NCBI GenBank assembly: GCA_903937385.1
Contig: CAIZZF010000005.1
Location: forward strand, 124,001-188,000
Direction of reading: 5' to 3'
Length of the DNA: 64,000 nt
From: an uncultured Holophagaceae bacterium
GTDB taxonomy: Bacteria; Acidobacteriota; Holophagae; Holophagales; Holophagaceae
The first letter of the stretch is position 1. Every line of letters starts with the position of its first letter. This document shows, piece by piece, positions 38,061-46,274 of the stretch. Made by a program: the position numbers and the translations under genes. Under the pieces are notes generated by a model that saw only the letters and a program-made list of their open reading frames with translations, was not told the DNA's origin and did not search any database.

Positions 38061-39335
38061 TCAGTACCTCGCCAGCAACCGATCGAGGTACCTGGACTTG
38101 AGCTGTTCGGAGGCCAGGGCCTGCTTGAGAGGGGGCAGCTTCAGGACGGCGCCGAGGATGGCGGCGGCAGCGCGGTGGCCCTGGGTAGACTGGCCATCCA
38201 CCAGCAGCTCCGCCAGCTTCCCGCGCTCCAGGGCCATGACCACGGTGCGGTGGGCGGTGTTGACGGGGGTCAGCACCCGCGAGGGGCGGGGCTTCAGCTG
38301 GATGGCCTCCTTGGCGCAGGCCCGCACGCACACGCCGCAGCCCAGGCAGCGCTCCTCGTTCAGCTGGGCCGTGCGGGCCACGCGGCGGTGGGGGTCGTGG
38401 GCGCTCACGAGTCCGAGCGCCTCCACCGGACAGGCGTCCAGACACTTGCCGCAGCCGTTGCAGCGCCCGCTGTCCACCTCGGGCAGGTAGTTGGTGGTGT
38501 GCACGGGCTTCATGAAGGCGAAGCGCCGCGCGGCGATCAGGGCCTCGCAGCAGCAGCCGCAGCAGTTGCAGATGAAGCTCACCTGCTCGCGGACATTCTC
38601 GCCGAACTGCACCAGCCCCCGCTCCCGGGCCTGGGCCAGCAGGTCCAGGCACTCGACGGCATCCACTCGCCGGGCCACTTGGTGCCGCGTGAGGGAGTCC
38701 GCACAGCTGCCAAAGGTCATGCAGATGTCCATGGGCGCGTCGCAGGCCTGGCCCTTCCGCGCCATTTTGTGGCGGCAATAGCAGGCGCTGATCCCGATGG
38801 CCTTGGCGGAGCGCACCACCTCGCTGGCCCGCTCGTGGTCCAGCACCACCAGGGCGGGCAGGGCCGTCTCGTCCACGAAGACCCGGCCCAGCTGGGTCTG
38901 GCCGGTGGCGAAGAGTTCCCGGCAGAAGTCCTCCTCCATGTTGATGTAGTCGTAGTAGAGCTCTGCCAGGGCCTGCTGATCCATATCGCCCCGCACCCGC
39001 ATCATCGAGAACTCGAAGAAGCCCGCCATGGGAGGCGGCAGCACGTAGCGGGTCTCGCCGCCTTCAGGGTAGTCCAGCAGCATGGCGCGGTCCGCGAGGC
39101 CGTCGAGCACCTCCCGGGCCCGGGTCTCGGGCAGGCCCCAGAGCGCCGCGGCCCGGCGGGCGGTGAAGGGCCGGATCGGCACCTGGGCCAGCAGCCCGGC
39201 CTCCTCCTCACTTACCAGCAGACGCAGGATCTGGAAGAGGCGCTCGGAGGGAGGCGCCCCCTGGGGCGAGCGGTTGAGCCGCTCCACCAGACGGTCGTAG
39301 GTGCCCTGGCCGGGCCCGAGAAGCGCATTGCCCAT
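38061..39335 (-). CDS. 4Fe-4S ferredoxin-type protein with winged-helix-like N-terminus
   Basis: Near residues 290-360 two classic 4Fe-4S motifs occur: CNGCGKCLDACPVEALGL and CLGCGVCVRACAKEAIQL. A further Cys-rich run, ICNCCGCCCEAL, and ISACYCRHKMARKGQACDAP with CMTFGSCADS precede them, as in proteins of the 4Fe-4S/DUF362-like group that process menaquinone-dependent electron flow. The N-terminus (RLFQILRLLVSEEEAGLLAQ, FTARRAAALWGLPETRAREV, RAMLLDYPEGGETRYVLPP) looks like a winged-helix segment. ATG 39335 follows GAGGATCCTC; GTG 39347 is longer. It may pass electrons to an unidentified partner or act as an iron-sulfur sensor. No catalytic partner is adjacent. Confidence 0.8.
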   Translation of the reverse strand: MGNALLGPGQGTYDRLVERLNRSPQGAPPSERLFQILRLLVSEEEAGLLAQVPIRPFTARRAAALWGLPETRAREVLDGLADRAMLLDYPEGGETRYVLPPPMAGFFEFSMMRVRGDMDQQALAELYYDYINMEEDFCRELFATGQTQLGRVFVDETALPALVVLDHERASEVVRSAKAIGISACYCRHKMARKGQACDAPMDICMTFGSCADSLTRHQVARRVDAVECLDLLAQARERGLVQFGENVREQVSFICNCCGCCCEALIAARRFAFMKPVHTTNYLPEVDSGRCNGCGKCLDACPVEALGLVSAHDPHRRVARTAQLNEERCLGCGVCVRACAKEAIQLKPRPSRVLTPVNTAHRTVVMALERGKLAELLVDGQSTQGHRAAAAILGAVLKLPPLKQALASEQLKSRYLDRLLARY

Positions 39336-39442
39336 GAGGATCCTCACGCGGTGGCATCGGAAGGAATCGACGAAAGGATCGGGCGATGGGATGGAAGCGT
39401 CAAGCCGTGGAACCTACATTGGGGGCGGAAGCGAGGTGCCCC

Positions 39443-39865
39443 GTGTTCGAACGTGTCCTTGTTGCCGTCGATTTCTCGGAGAACAGCCGCCGCGCCCTGG
39501 ACCGGGCGGCTGGGTGGGCCCGCCAGCTAAAAGTCCCCCTCACGGTCGTCCATGTGGTGGAGGGGCCCAGCCTGGCCGCCTACTCGGTCTACGCTCCCAT
39601 GGGTGACCCGTCCTGGTTCATGGATGCCCAGCCCAATGCGAGCTTGATCATGGACAGCTGGCTGGCGCCTTATCCCGAGGCCAAGGGGATCATCCTCGCC
39701 GGTGCCCCGGCTGAGGAGATCCTTGGTGTGCTCGACCCGGAAGCACTCCTGGTCATTGGTCAGGTGGGTCACAGCGCCCTGGAGCACCTGCTCTTCGGCT
39801 CCACGGCCACGAAGCTGGTGCGCCACGCCCCCTGCGATGTCCTCGTGGTCCGCAACGGCGGCTAG
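39443..39865 (+). CDS. Universal stress protein (UspA family), 140 aa
   Basis: The protein begins with the UspA start FERVLVAVDFSENSRRALDR and ends with VRHAPCDVLVVRNGG; the ATP-binding-type motif reads GQVGHSALEHLLFGSTATKL, close to G-x2-G-x9-G(S/T). It is a single-domain cytoplasmic protein that probably binds ATP or AMP and helps under stress or growth arrest. Start GTG 39443 has GAGGTG five bases upstream. Its last four bases overlap the convergent PAP2 gene's stop region. Confidence 0.92.
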   Translation: MFERVLVAVDFSENSRRALDRAAGWARQLKVPLTVVHVVEGPSLAAYSVYAPMGDPSWFMDAQPNASLIMDSWLAPYPEAKGIILAGAPAEEILGVLDPEALLVIGQVGHSALEHLLFGSTATKLVRHAPCDVLVVRNGG

Positions 39866-40704
39866 TCCAGCTTCCCGAGGAGCCGCGCCACATGGGGGGC
39901 GAGCAGCAGCGTGAGCGGCGCGAGGGCCGCCCCCGCCACCACATCGACCACGTAGTGGGCCGAGATGTAGACCGCCGCGAAGATGATGCCTCCCGCCCAG
40001 AGCGCCAGCAGGGGGGCGACCCGGGGAAAGGGCCGCGCGGCCAGCAGCACTGCCAGCAGCGAGAGCAGGGTGTGACCGCTGGGGAAGGCGTCCAGGGTGG
40101 TGCGCTCCGCGTGGCGCAGGAACATCCGGACGCCGTCAGAGAAAGGCCCCCCGCCCAGCTGCGCAGCTTCGAACGCCTGGAGAATCCGGGGTCCCTCTGC
40201 GGGCCAGAGGAAGTAGCCCAGGAAGGAGAGGTAGAAGCCCAGCAGCAGGGTGAAGACCACCCGCTCGAACCGGGCCGCGTCCAGCCGCACCCGGGCGAGA
40301 ATAGCCACGCTCAGGGGCAGGAAGTAGAAGCTGGCGTAGGCGCCGTAGACCAGGTCTGTGAAGGCGGCGGGTCGACCGAAGCTGTTCCGCCAGTGCGCCG
40401 CGACGCCGCCCAGCCACCGGGCGTCCGCCTGGGCCAGGAGCCCATCGAAGCGCTGGGGGTTGACCCCGGCCACCAGGGGCTGGAGCAGGACATAGGTGGC
40501 CAGCACGGCACCCGCAGGCGCGAAATCGCGCACCAGGCCGAACCCGCCACCCGCAGTGGCTCCCCCCAGGAGCACCTGGGCCAGCAGCAGGCCGGCCAGA
40601 GCCAGGGCCGTGGCGCCCCAGCCCGGGGGCCTCACCAGGCAGGCCAGGGCCAGGAGGACTGCCAGCGTGAGAGCGGTGAGCCGCTCCGAGGGCCGCAAGC
40701 TCAT
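39862..40704 (-). CDS. PAP2 superfamily membrane phosphatase, 280 aa
   Basis: About seven hydrophobic helices surround the PAP2 motifs: DAFPSGHTLLSLLAVLL (motif 2) and VYISAHYVVDVVAGAAL (motif 3); the expected motif 1 is reduced to LWPAEGPR. The layout (FLGYFLWPAEGPR, FRHAERTTLDAFPSGHT style) is that of Aur1/inositolphosphotransferase-like PAP2 proteins, which may transfer or remove phosphate headgroups from lipids. ATG 40704 overlaps the stop of the upstream acyltransferase gene in ATGA fashion, so the two are coupled and may modify the same lipid. Substrate unknown. Confidence 0.85.
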   Translation of the reverse strand: MSLRPSERLTALTLAVLLALACLVRPPGWGATALALAGLLLAQVLLGGATAGGGFGLVRDFAPAGAVLATYVLLQPLVAGVNPQRFDGLLAQADARWLGGVAAHWRNSFGRPAAFTDLVYGAYASFYFLPLSVAILARVRLDAARFERVVFTLLLGFYLSFLGYFLWPAEGPRILQAFEAAQLGGGPFSDGVRMFLRHAERTTLDAFPSGHTLLSLLAVLLAARPFPRVAPLLALWAGGIIFAAVYISAHYVVDVVAGAALAPLTLLLAPHVARLLGKLD

Positions 40705-41567
40705 GTCCAGGGGTGGCCCGTCCAGGTGGGCGCGCCCTCGGGCGGCCCCAGCCACTGGGCGGGATCCTCAGTGACCTTGCGGATGATGTCCAGGCCCCCG
40801 GCGCAGGAGAAGGCGTCATCGATGCGCTCGTCGAAGGTCCACCGCACGGTCAGGCCGGACTCGACCACACCCCGGTCCTCCCGGGGAAAGAGCGTCGGCC
40901 GGGGGGCGGAGACGGCACCGAAGATCGAAGTGGTGCCGTACTCGAACAGGTGGTGGTAGACATCGGAAACGCCGACGGAGCCCAGGTTCGCCAGGAACAC
41001 CGTCGAGTACATGGGATCGTTCCGGATCATGAACGCCGGATAGAGGTTCCAGCGATCCAGGCAGCGGGCCAGACTCACCAGCCCCTGGATGAGGAAGCCC
41101 GGCAGCAGCATGATCAGATTGACCTCCTGGTCCACGGACCGCCGCGTGGTCCGAGCCTCGTCCACGAGGGCGGCCAGCCGGGCGGACCACTCGGTGAAGG
41201 GCTCCCCCCGGGGGGCCAGGACCTTCACCGTGGCGCCCGCGGCCTCATCCCGGAAGGCGGTCTTCACCACAAAGGCCAGGGACACCTCCCGGCGCTGGTA
41301 GTGCCGCCCACCTGAGACGAAGCGGTTCAGCCGCGGCCGCTCCTGCATGGCCAGCGCCGTGGCGTAGGCCACGAGGTGGAAGAGGGTGGCCCGGGTCGGA
41401 TGGGCCCGGTTATAAGCCTTCAGCCAGTCCTGGGTGGCGGCCACCCGGAAGGCCGTCTCCTGGTAGACACAGCTCTCGTTCCGGCCTCGCATCAGGTAAG
41501 GCATGACCTGCCTCACTGGAGCTTCCCCTCGCACCAGGTCGCCGTCGGACCTCCGGAATAGTGGCAT
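40701..41567 (-). CDS. CAT-fold acyltransferase-like protein (2-oxoacid dehydrogenase E2-like)
   Basis: The 288-residue protein resembles the catalytic domain of dihydrolipoamide acyltransferases and chloramphenicol acetyltransferase (PTRATLFHLVAYATALAMQE; SLAFVVKTAF; FLANLGSVGVSDVYHHLFEY; TFDERIDDAFSCAGGLDIIR) but lacks lipoyl and E3-binding domains. The active-site HHxxxDG is replaced by FDERIDDAF, so the usual His and DG are missing and catalysis is doubtful or different. Similar stand-alone proteins are found beside lipid- or polyketide-type genes. It is coupled to a PAP2 gene by a four-base overlap. Its role may be to transfer or bind an acyl group. Confidence 0.7.
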   Translation of the reverse strand: MPLFRRSDGDLVRGEAPVRQVMPYLMRGRNESCVYQETAFRVAATQDWLKAYNRAHPTRATLFHLVAYATALAMQERPRLNRFVSGGRHYQRREVSLAFVVKTAFRDEAAGATVKVLAPRGEPFTEWSARLAALVDEARTTRRSVDQEVNLIMLLPGFLIQGLVSLARCLDRWNLYPAFMIRNDPMYSTVFLANLGSVGVSDVYHHLFEYGTTSIFGAVSAPRPTLFPREDRGVVESGLTVRWTFDERIDDAFSCAGGLDIIRKVTEDPAQWLGPPEGAPTWTGHPWT

Positions 41568-41682
41568 GCCCCAAGTTCCGGACGATTCGGCACACTGTCA
41601 AGGTGCCGCTATTTCACCATTAGGTCCATTGACAACAAGGCGATCGGGATTATCCATGAAGGAGTCTCTGCGAGGTGCACCC

Positions 41683-42405
41683 ATGAAGGTTTGTCCTGCC
41701 TTTTTCGCGCTCGCCTGCCTTCTTCCCGCTTCCGCCCAGGGCTTCACGGGGCCCTGGTCCACCACGATCTACCTTCAGCAGAGCTGGCCGAAGCAGACCG
41801 AGGCCAACCGGCAGATCAAGCAGGACATCAACGGGGCCTTCGGCACCCACTTCCAGACCTGGGATGACGTGGCGAACCTGAATGTGGGAGTTCAGGTTTT
41901 CCGGGACCTCTCGCCCCAGTGGAGGGTGGGGCTGGAGTTCGACTACTCCTCGGGTCGGATCCGAGGCTCGGAGACAGTCGCAACCCTCGCTGGCCCCGCG
42001 ATCATGGGCTTCGAGCAGAAGTACACCACCTATGCCGACCTGCTCGCGGTGGTGCACTACCGCCCCCTGGGTAACACCGGCCCCTGGTATCCGTTCCTGG
42101 TGGCGGGCGCGGGGCTGGCCTACGACAAGGACCGCACCCTCCTCACCCTGCGGAATTCCCTACTCGATGAGCACCTCCAGGTGGATAACAGCGGCTGGTT
42201 CCCCATGCTCACCGTGGGCGCTGGCGCCGACATCTACCTCTCGGACGCCCGGACCTGGTATGTCGAAGTCGGCGTGAGCTACTCCTGGGCCCGGCTGAAG
42301 CACACCGCCGACGCCAGGGGCAGCCTAGCGTCCAGCCCAACCGTGACTGCCGACACCGACTCCACGGGCCCCAATGTCTGGGTGGGCTTCGGCCGCAGGT
42401 TCTGA
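41683..42405 (+). CDS. Outer-membrane beta-barrel protein, 240 aa
   Basis: Signal peptide MKVCPAFFALACLLPASAQG, then repeated amphipathic strands (WSTTIYLQQSWPKQ, WRVGLEFDYSSGRIRG, YPFLVAGAGLAYDKDRTLL, WYVEVGVSYSWARLKHTAD) and a final aromatic VWVGFGRRF, all as in OmpW/OmpA-type eight-strand barrels. No peptidoglycan domain. GAGGTG precedes ATG 41683, which is preferred over ATG 41656 because it starts the signal peptide. It stands alone, divergent from the acyltransferase gene. Function unknown. Confidence 0.8.
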   Translation: MKVCPAFFALACLLPASAQGFTGPWSTTIYLQQSWPKQTEANRQIKQDINGAFGTHFQTWDDVANLNVGVQVFRDLSPQWRVGLEFDYSSGRIRGSETVATLAGPAIMGFEQKYTTYADLLAVVHYRPLGNTGPWYPFLVAGAGLAYDKDRTLLTLRNSLLDEHLQVDNSGWFPMLTVGAGADIYLSDARTWYVEVGVSYSWARLKHTADARGSLASSPTVTADTDSTGPNVWVGFGRRF

Positions 42406-42498
42406 AGGCACCGACCTGGAAGATCCCCTTCCATCGCGCGGTGGGGTGGGGGGCATAATGGGGCAACCGGATTCGATCGTCGCCTATGGAGTGTCCCC

Positions 42499-43485
42499 AT
42501 GCGTAGAAGCCTCCTCCCGCTGCTGCTGGCCTTTGCCTTCCTGGGCGGCACCCTCCAGGCCCAGGAAAAGGTCATGGTCTATACGTCCATGAAGGAGAGC
42601 CTCATGGGCAAGCTGCGGGACGCCTTCAAGAAGAAGCAGCCCAACGTGGCCTTTGACTACTACTCCGCCGGGGCCGGCAAGGTGATGGCCAAGCTGGCGG
42701 CGGAGCGGCAGGCCGGCAAGGTGGCCGCGGACATCCTGTGGCATAGCGAGGTGCCGGACTTCTTCCAGCTCAAGGCCGAGGGCATGTTCGAGCCCTACGC
42801 CTCGCCCGAGGCGGGAGCCATCCGCAGCACGGTCACGGACCCCGACAAGACCTTCGCCATCGCCCGCCTGGGCACCCTGGGCATCGTCTACAACACGGAC
42901 AACGCCGCCAAGGTGGGCAAGGTGCCCAAGACCTGGGCGGACCTGCTGGACCCGGCCTTCAAGAACAAGGTCACCATCGCGAACCCCGCCCTGTCCGGCA
43001 CCTCTTTCATGAGCTGCGCCATGCTGGTGGAGAAGTTCGGCTGGGACTACTTTGCCAAGCTCAAGGCCAACGGCGCGAAGATCGGCCAGGGCTCGGGCCA
43101 GGTGGTGGACGACACGGCATCGGGCGACTTCACCATCTGCATCGGCGTGGACTACATCGCCCTGGACAAGATCCAGAAGGGCGCCCACCTGAAGCTGGTG
43201 TTCCCCCCCGAGATGCTGGTGATCCCCAGCCCCATCGCCATCATGAAGACCAGCCCCAACAAGCCCGCGGCCAAGAAGTTCATCGACTTCCTGCTCTCGA
43301 AGGAAGGCCAGTCCATCATCACCGCCTCGGGCACCCTGCCCGCCCGGGTGGATGTCCCCATCGACAAGAGCATGGGTCTGGTGGCCCCCGAGGAGGCCAT
43401 CAAGCGGGCTATCAAGCTGGACTACCCCGCCGCCATCAAGCTGAAGGAAGGCTTCGTCAAGCAGTTCGAGAAGACCCTGCGCTGA
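42499..43485 (+). CDS. Periplasmic ferric/polyamine-type ABC solute-binding protein
   Basis: The signal peptide MRRSLLPLLLAFAFLGGTLQ precedes a class II solute-binding fold of the FbpA/PotD group: KVMVYTSMKESLMGKLRDAF, ADILWHSEVPDFFQLKAEGM, FAIARLGTLGIVYNTDNAAK, PKTWADLLDPAFKNKVTIAN. A typical FbpA pair of Tyr ligands is not obvious, so iron is only one possibility; 2-aminoethylphosphonate or polyamine are alternatives. It is first in a four-gene operon with two ATPases and a fused permease. The next gene begins after 25 bases. Confidence 0.85.
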   Translation: MRRSLLPLLLAFAFLGGTLQAQEKVMVYTSMKESLMGKLRDAFKKKQPNVAFDYYSAGAGKVMAKLAAERQAGKVAADILWHSEVPDFFQLKAEGMFEPYASPEAGAIRSTVTDPDKTFAIARLGTLGIVYNTDNAAKVGKVPKTWADLLDPAFKNKVTIANPALSGTSFMSCAMLVEKFGWDYFAKLKANGAKIGQGSGQVVDDTASGDFTICIGVDYIALDKIQKGAHLKLVFPPEMLVIPSPIAIMKTSPNKPAAKKFIDFLLSKEGQSIITASGTLPARVDVPIDKSMGLVAPEEAIKRAIKLDYPAAIKLKEGFVKQFEKTLR

Positions 43486-43510
43486 ACCCTGGCCCTCTAG
43501 GAGTGAGGCC

Positions 43511-44587
43511 ATGGGCCGAGTCTCAGTGGAAGGTGTGGCAAAGGCCTACGGGCCCAAGCAGGTCCTGCAGGACCTGAGCCTCGCCGTGGAGGATGGCGAG
43601 TGCTTCACCCTGCTGGGGCCCTCGGGCTGCGGCAAGACCGTCCTCCTGCGCCTGGTGGCGGGCTTCGAGACCCTGGACGCCGGAGCGATCCACATCGGCG
43701 GCCGCCTGGTGTCGGGCCGGGGCACCAACCTCCCGCCCGAGGCCCGGAACCTGGGCGTGGTCTTCCAGGACTATGCCGTCTGGCCCCACCTCACGGTGCG
43801 CGCCAACACCGCCTACCCCCTGAAGTTCCGGACGGACGCAGCCCCGCAGCGCGCCGCGGCGGTGCAGGGCGTGCTGGACCAAGTGGGCCTGGGCGCCCTC
43901 GGGGAGCGCTACCCCTCGCAGCTCTCCGGCGGCCAGCAGCAACGGGTGGCCCTGGCCCGGGCCCTGGTGGCCCACCCCGAGGTGCTGCTGCTGGACGAGC
44001 CCCTCAGCAACCTCGACGCCAACCTGCGTGAGGAGATGCGCTTCGAGATCAAGGACCTGCAGCGCCACCACGGCGCCACCATCCTCTACGTCACCCACGA
44101 CCAGGAGGTGGCCCTGGCCCTCTCGGACCGCATCGGCATCCTGGACCTGGCGGGGCGGCTCCGGCAGGTGGGCACGCCACGCGAGGTCTTCGACCAGCCG
44201 GCGGATCTGGAGGTGTTTCGCTTCCTGGGCGTCACCAGCTTTGTGGACCTGACCTTCGACGGCGAGCAGGCCCTCATCGCCGGCACCCCCATCGACCTTC
44301 AGCCCGAGGGCCCGCGCCCCGGCACTGGCGCCCTGGTGGGCGGCTTCCGGCCCATGGAGGCCGAGCTGGTCCAGGCGGGCGGGGTGCCGGGCCTCGTGAA
44401 GCGGGTGGCGCTGCTGGGGGCCGCGGTGGACTTCCGCGTGGAGGTCGGTGGCCGCGAGCTGCGCATCCAACAGGAGACCTCCGAGGTCATGGCCGGCTTC
44501 GGCCTCCCCGAGGAGGGCCAGCCCTGCGGCGTGCGCTTCCACCGCCTGCGGACCTTCCCCGCTGCGGCCCTGACCAGGGAGGCCTGA
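43511..44587 (+). CDS. ABC transporter ATPase 1 (Fbp/Pot type), 358 aa
   Basis: ATP-binding cassette with Walker A (LLGPSGCGKTVLLRLVAGFE), signature LSGGQQQRVALARALVAHP and Walker B LLLDEPLSNLDANLREEM; then H-loop TILYVTHDQEVALALSDR. A C-terminal TOBE-like domain (residues 250-358) would sense the transported compound. It belongs to the FbpC/PotA/PhnT family and powers the fused permease downstream. The spacing to the permease is one base. Two ATPases in one operon suggest a heterodimer. Confidence 0.92.
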   Translation: MGRVSVEGVAKAYGPKQVLQDLSLAVEDGECFTLLGPSGCGKTVLLRLVAGFETLDAGAIHIGGRLVSGRGTNLPPEARNLGVVFQDYAVWPHLTVRANTAYPLKFRTDAAPQRAAAVQGVLDQVGLGALGERYPSQLSGGQQQRVALARALVAHPEVLLLDEPLSNLDANLREEMRFEIKDLQRHHGATILYVTHDQEVALALSDRIGILDLAGRLRQVGTPREVFDQPADLEVFRFLGVTSFVDLTFDGEQALIAGTPIDLQPEGPRPGTGALVGGFRPMEAELVQAGGVPGLVKRVALLGAAVDFRVEVGGRELRIQQETSEVMAGFGLPEEGQPCGVRFHRLRTFPAAALTREA

Positions 44588-44588
44588 C

Positions 44589-46274
44589 ATGCGTCCGCGC
44601 CGCTTCGGCACCGCCGAGCTCCTGCTGCTCCTGTCGATCCTCATCCTCGTGGTGGTGGTGGCCATCCCCATCCTGCTCATCTTCTGGAATGCCTTCGTGG
44701 TGGAGGGGAAGCCGGACTTCCTCCGGGCCCTGGCCCTCCTCAAGGAACCCGACACCCTCGAGGCCCTGAAGAACTCCCTGGTCATCGCCGGGGGCACCAC
44801 GGTGCTGAGCACGATCATCGGCGTGTTCTTCGCGTGGCTGGTGTCGCGCACGGACCTGCCCTACAAGGCCACCATGAAGGTGCTGTTCCTGGTGCCCTTC
44901 ATGCTGCCCTCCTTCATCGGGGCCCTCGCCTGGAAGATCCTGCTCTCGCCCCGGGGCGGTCACATCAACCGGCTGCTCATGGACCTCCTCCACCTGGAGG
45001 ACCCGGTCTTCAACATCATGAGCCTCGGCGGCATCATCGCCGTGGAGACCATGTATCTCTTCCCCTTTGTGTTCATCCAGGTCTCAGGCGCCCTGGAGCG
45101 CATGGATCCCACGCTGGAGGAGGCCGCGCGCATCTCCGGGGCCGGGCTCTTCACCATCACCCGCCGCATCACCCTGCCCCTGATGATGCCCAGCATCCTC
45201 GCCGGAGCGCTGCTGGTGGCCCTGTATTCCCTGGCCCACTTCGGCGTGCCCGCCATCCTCGGCACCGAGCGCAACATCTTCATCATCCCGACCAAGATCT
45301 ACGAAAAGATCTACGCCAGCGGCGGCAACTTCGAGGCCATCCGCACGGGCACCATGCTGTCCTCCATCCTGGTGCTCAGCGCTGCGGCCATCCTCTATCT
45401 GCAGAGTCTGGTGCTCAGCTCGGGCCGCTTCCAGGTGATCTCGGGCAAGAGCATGCGGCCCATGGTCCTGAAGCTGCGCGGCCTCAAGTGGCCCCTGCTG
45501 ATCCTCAGCGTGGTCTACATCGCCCTCACGGTGGTGCTGCCCACGGCCACCATCTTCCTGGTGGGCACCCTCAAGACCTACGGCCTGGCCTTCAAGCTTG
45601 AGAACATGACCCTCGACAACTTCACCTACATCCTCTTCAAGTGGGAGCTCACCCGGGACGCCATCTGGAACAGCTTCTACCTGTCCCTCTGCGCCGCCGC
45701 CGTGACCATGCTCATCGGCACCCTCATCAGCTACGTGCTGGTGAAGACCAAGATCCGGGGCAAGTTCCTGCTGGAGTTCCTGGGCGTGCTGCCCTTCTCG
45801 GTGCCCGGCACCGTCATCGCCCTGGGCGTGATCCTCATGTGGAGCGGCCGCTTCGGCGTAAACCTCTACAACACCGCCTGGATCATCTTCGTGGCCTACA
45901 TCGCCCGGTACATGGCCTTCGCGCTGAAGTCCACCTCTGCGGCCCTGGAGCAGGTCCACGACAGCCTGGAGGAGGCCGCCCGGGCCTGCGGCGCCAGCAA
46001 GTGGCAGGCCATGAAGGATGTGGTGCTGCCCCTCATCAAGCCCGGCATGGTGGCGGCGTTCTTCCTGATCTTCCTGCCGGCCCTGCGGGAGCTCACCACC
46101 TCGGTGCTGCTCTACGGCCCCCACACCCGCACCATCGGCGTCGCGATCTACACGCTCAACGAGGACGGGGAGACCGTCTACGCCGCCGCCCTGGCCGCCA
46201 TCGCCCTGGTGATCATCGTACTGGGCCAGCTGCTCATCAAGCGCGTCACCCGCGCCAAGATCGAGAGCGCCTAG
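44589..46274 (+). CDS. Fused ABC permease (two BPD domains), 561 aa
   Basis: Two binding-protein-dependent permease domains lie in tandem, each with about six helices and an EAA-type loop: LEEAARISGAGLFTITRRIT (about 176-195) and LEEAARACGASKWQAMKDVV (about 463-482). Such double permeases occur in FbpB and PhnU-type iron and phosphonate systems, so one polypeptide forms the whole channel. It follows the first ATPase by one base and overlaps the second ATPase's GTG by one base. The ATPases probably contact both EAA loops. Confidence 0.92.
   Translation: MRPRRFGTAELLLLLSILILVVVVAIPILLIFWNAFVVEGKPDFLRALALLKEPDTLEALKNSLVIAGGTTVLSTIIGVFFAWLVSRTDLPYKATMKVLFLVPFMLPSFIGALAWKILLSPRGGHINRLLMDLLHLEDPVFNIMSLGGIIAVETMYLFPFVFIQVSGALERMDPTLEEAARISGAGLFTITRRITLPLMMPSILAGALLVALYSLAHFGVPAILGTERNIFIIPTKIYEKIYASGGNFEAIRTGTMLSSILVLSAAAILYLQSLVLSSGRFQVISGKSMRPMVLKLRGLKWPLLILSVVYIALTVVLPTATIFLVGTLKTYGLAFKLENMTLDNFTYILFKWELTRDAIWNSFYLSLCAAAVTMLIGTLISYVLVKTKIRGKFLLEFLGVLPFSVPGTVIALGVILMWSGRFGVNLYNTAWIIFVAYIARYMAFALKSTSAALEQVHDSLEEAARACGASKWQAMKDVVLPLIKPGMVAAFFLIFLPALRELTTSVLLYGPHTRTIGVAIYTLNEDGETVYAAALAAIALVIIVLGQLLIKRVTRAKIESA

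Noticed and set aside
36466-38778. 770-residue minus-strand frame over trpB2
   Set aside because: Antisense shadow of trpB2 and its flanks; no recognisable motif, no ribosome site.
38058-39530. 490-residue plus-strand frame over the ferredoxin gene
   Set aside because: Antisense shadow; the minus frame has clear 4Fe-4S motifs and the plus frame has none.
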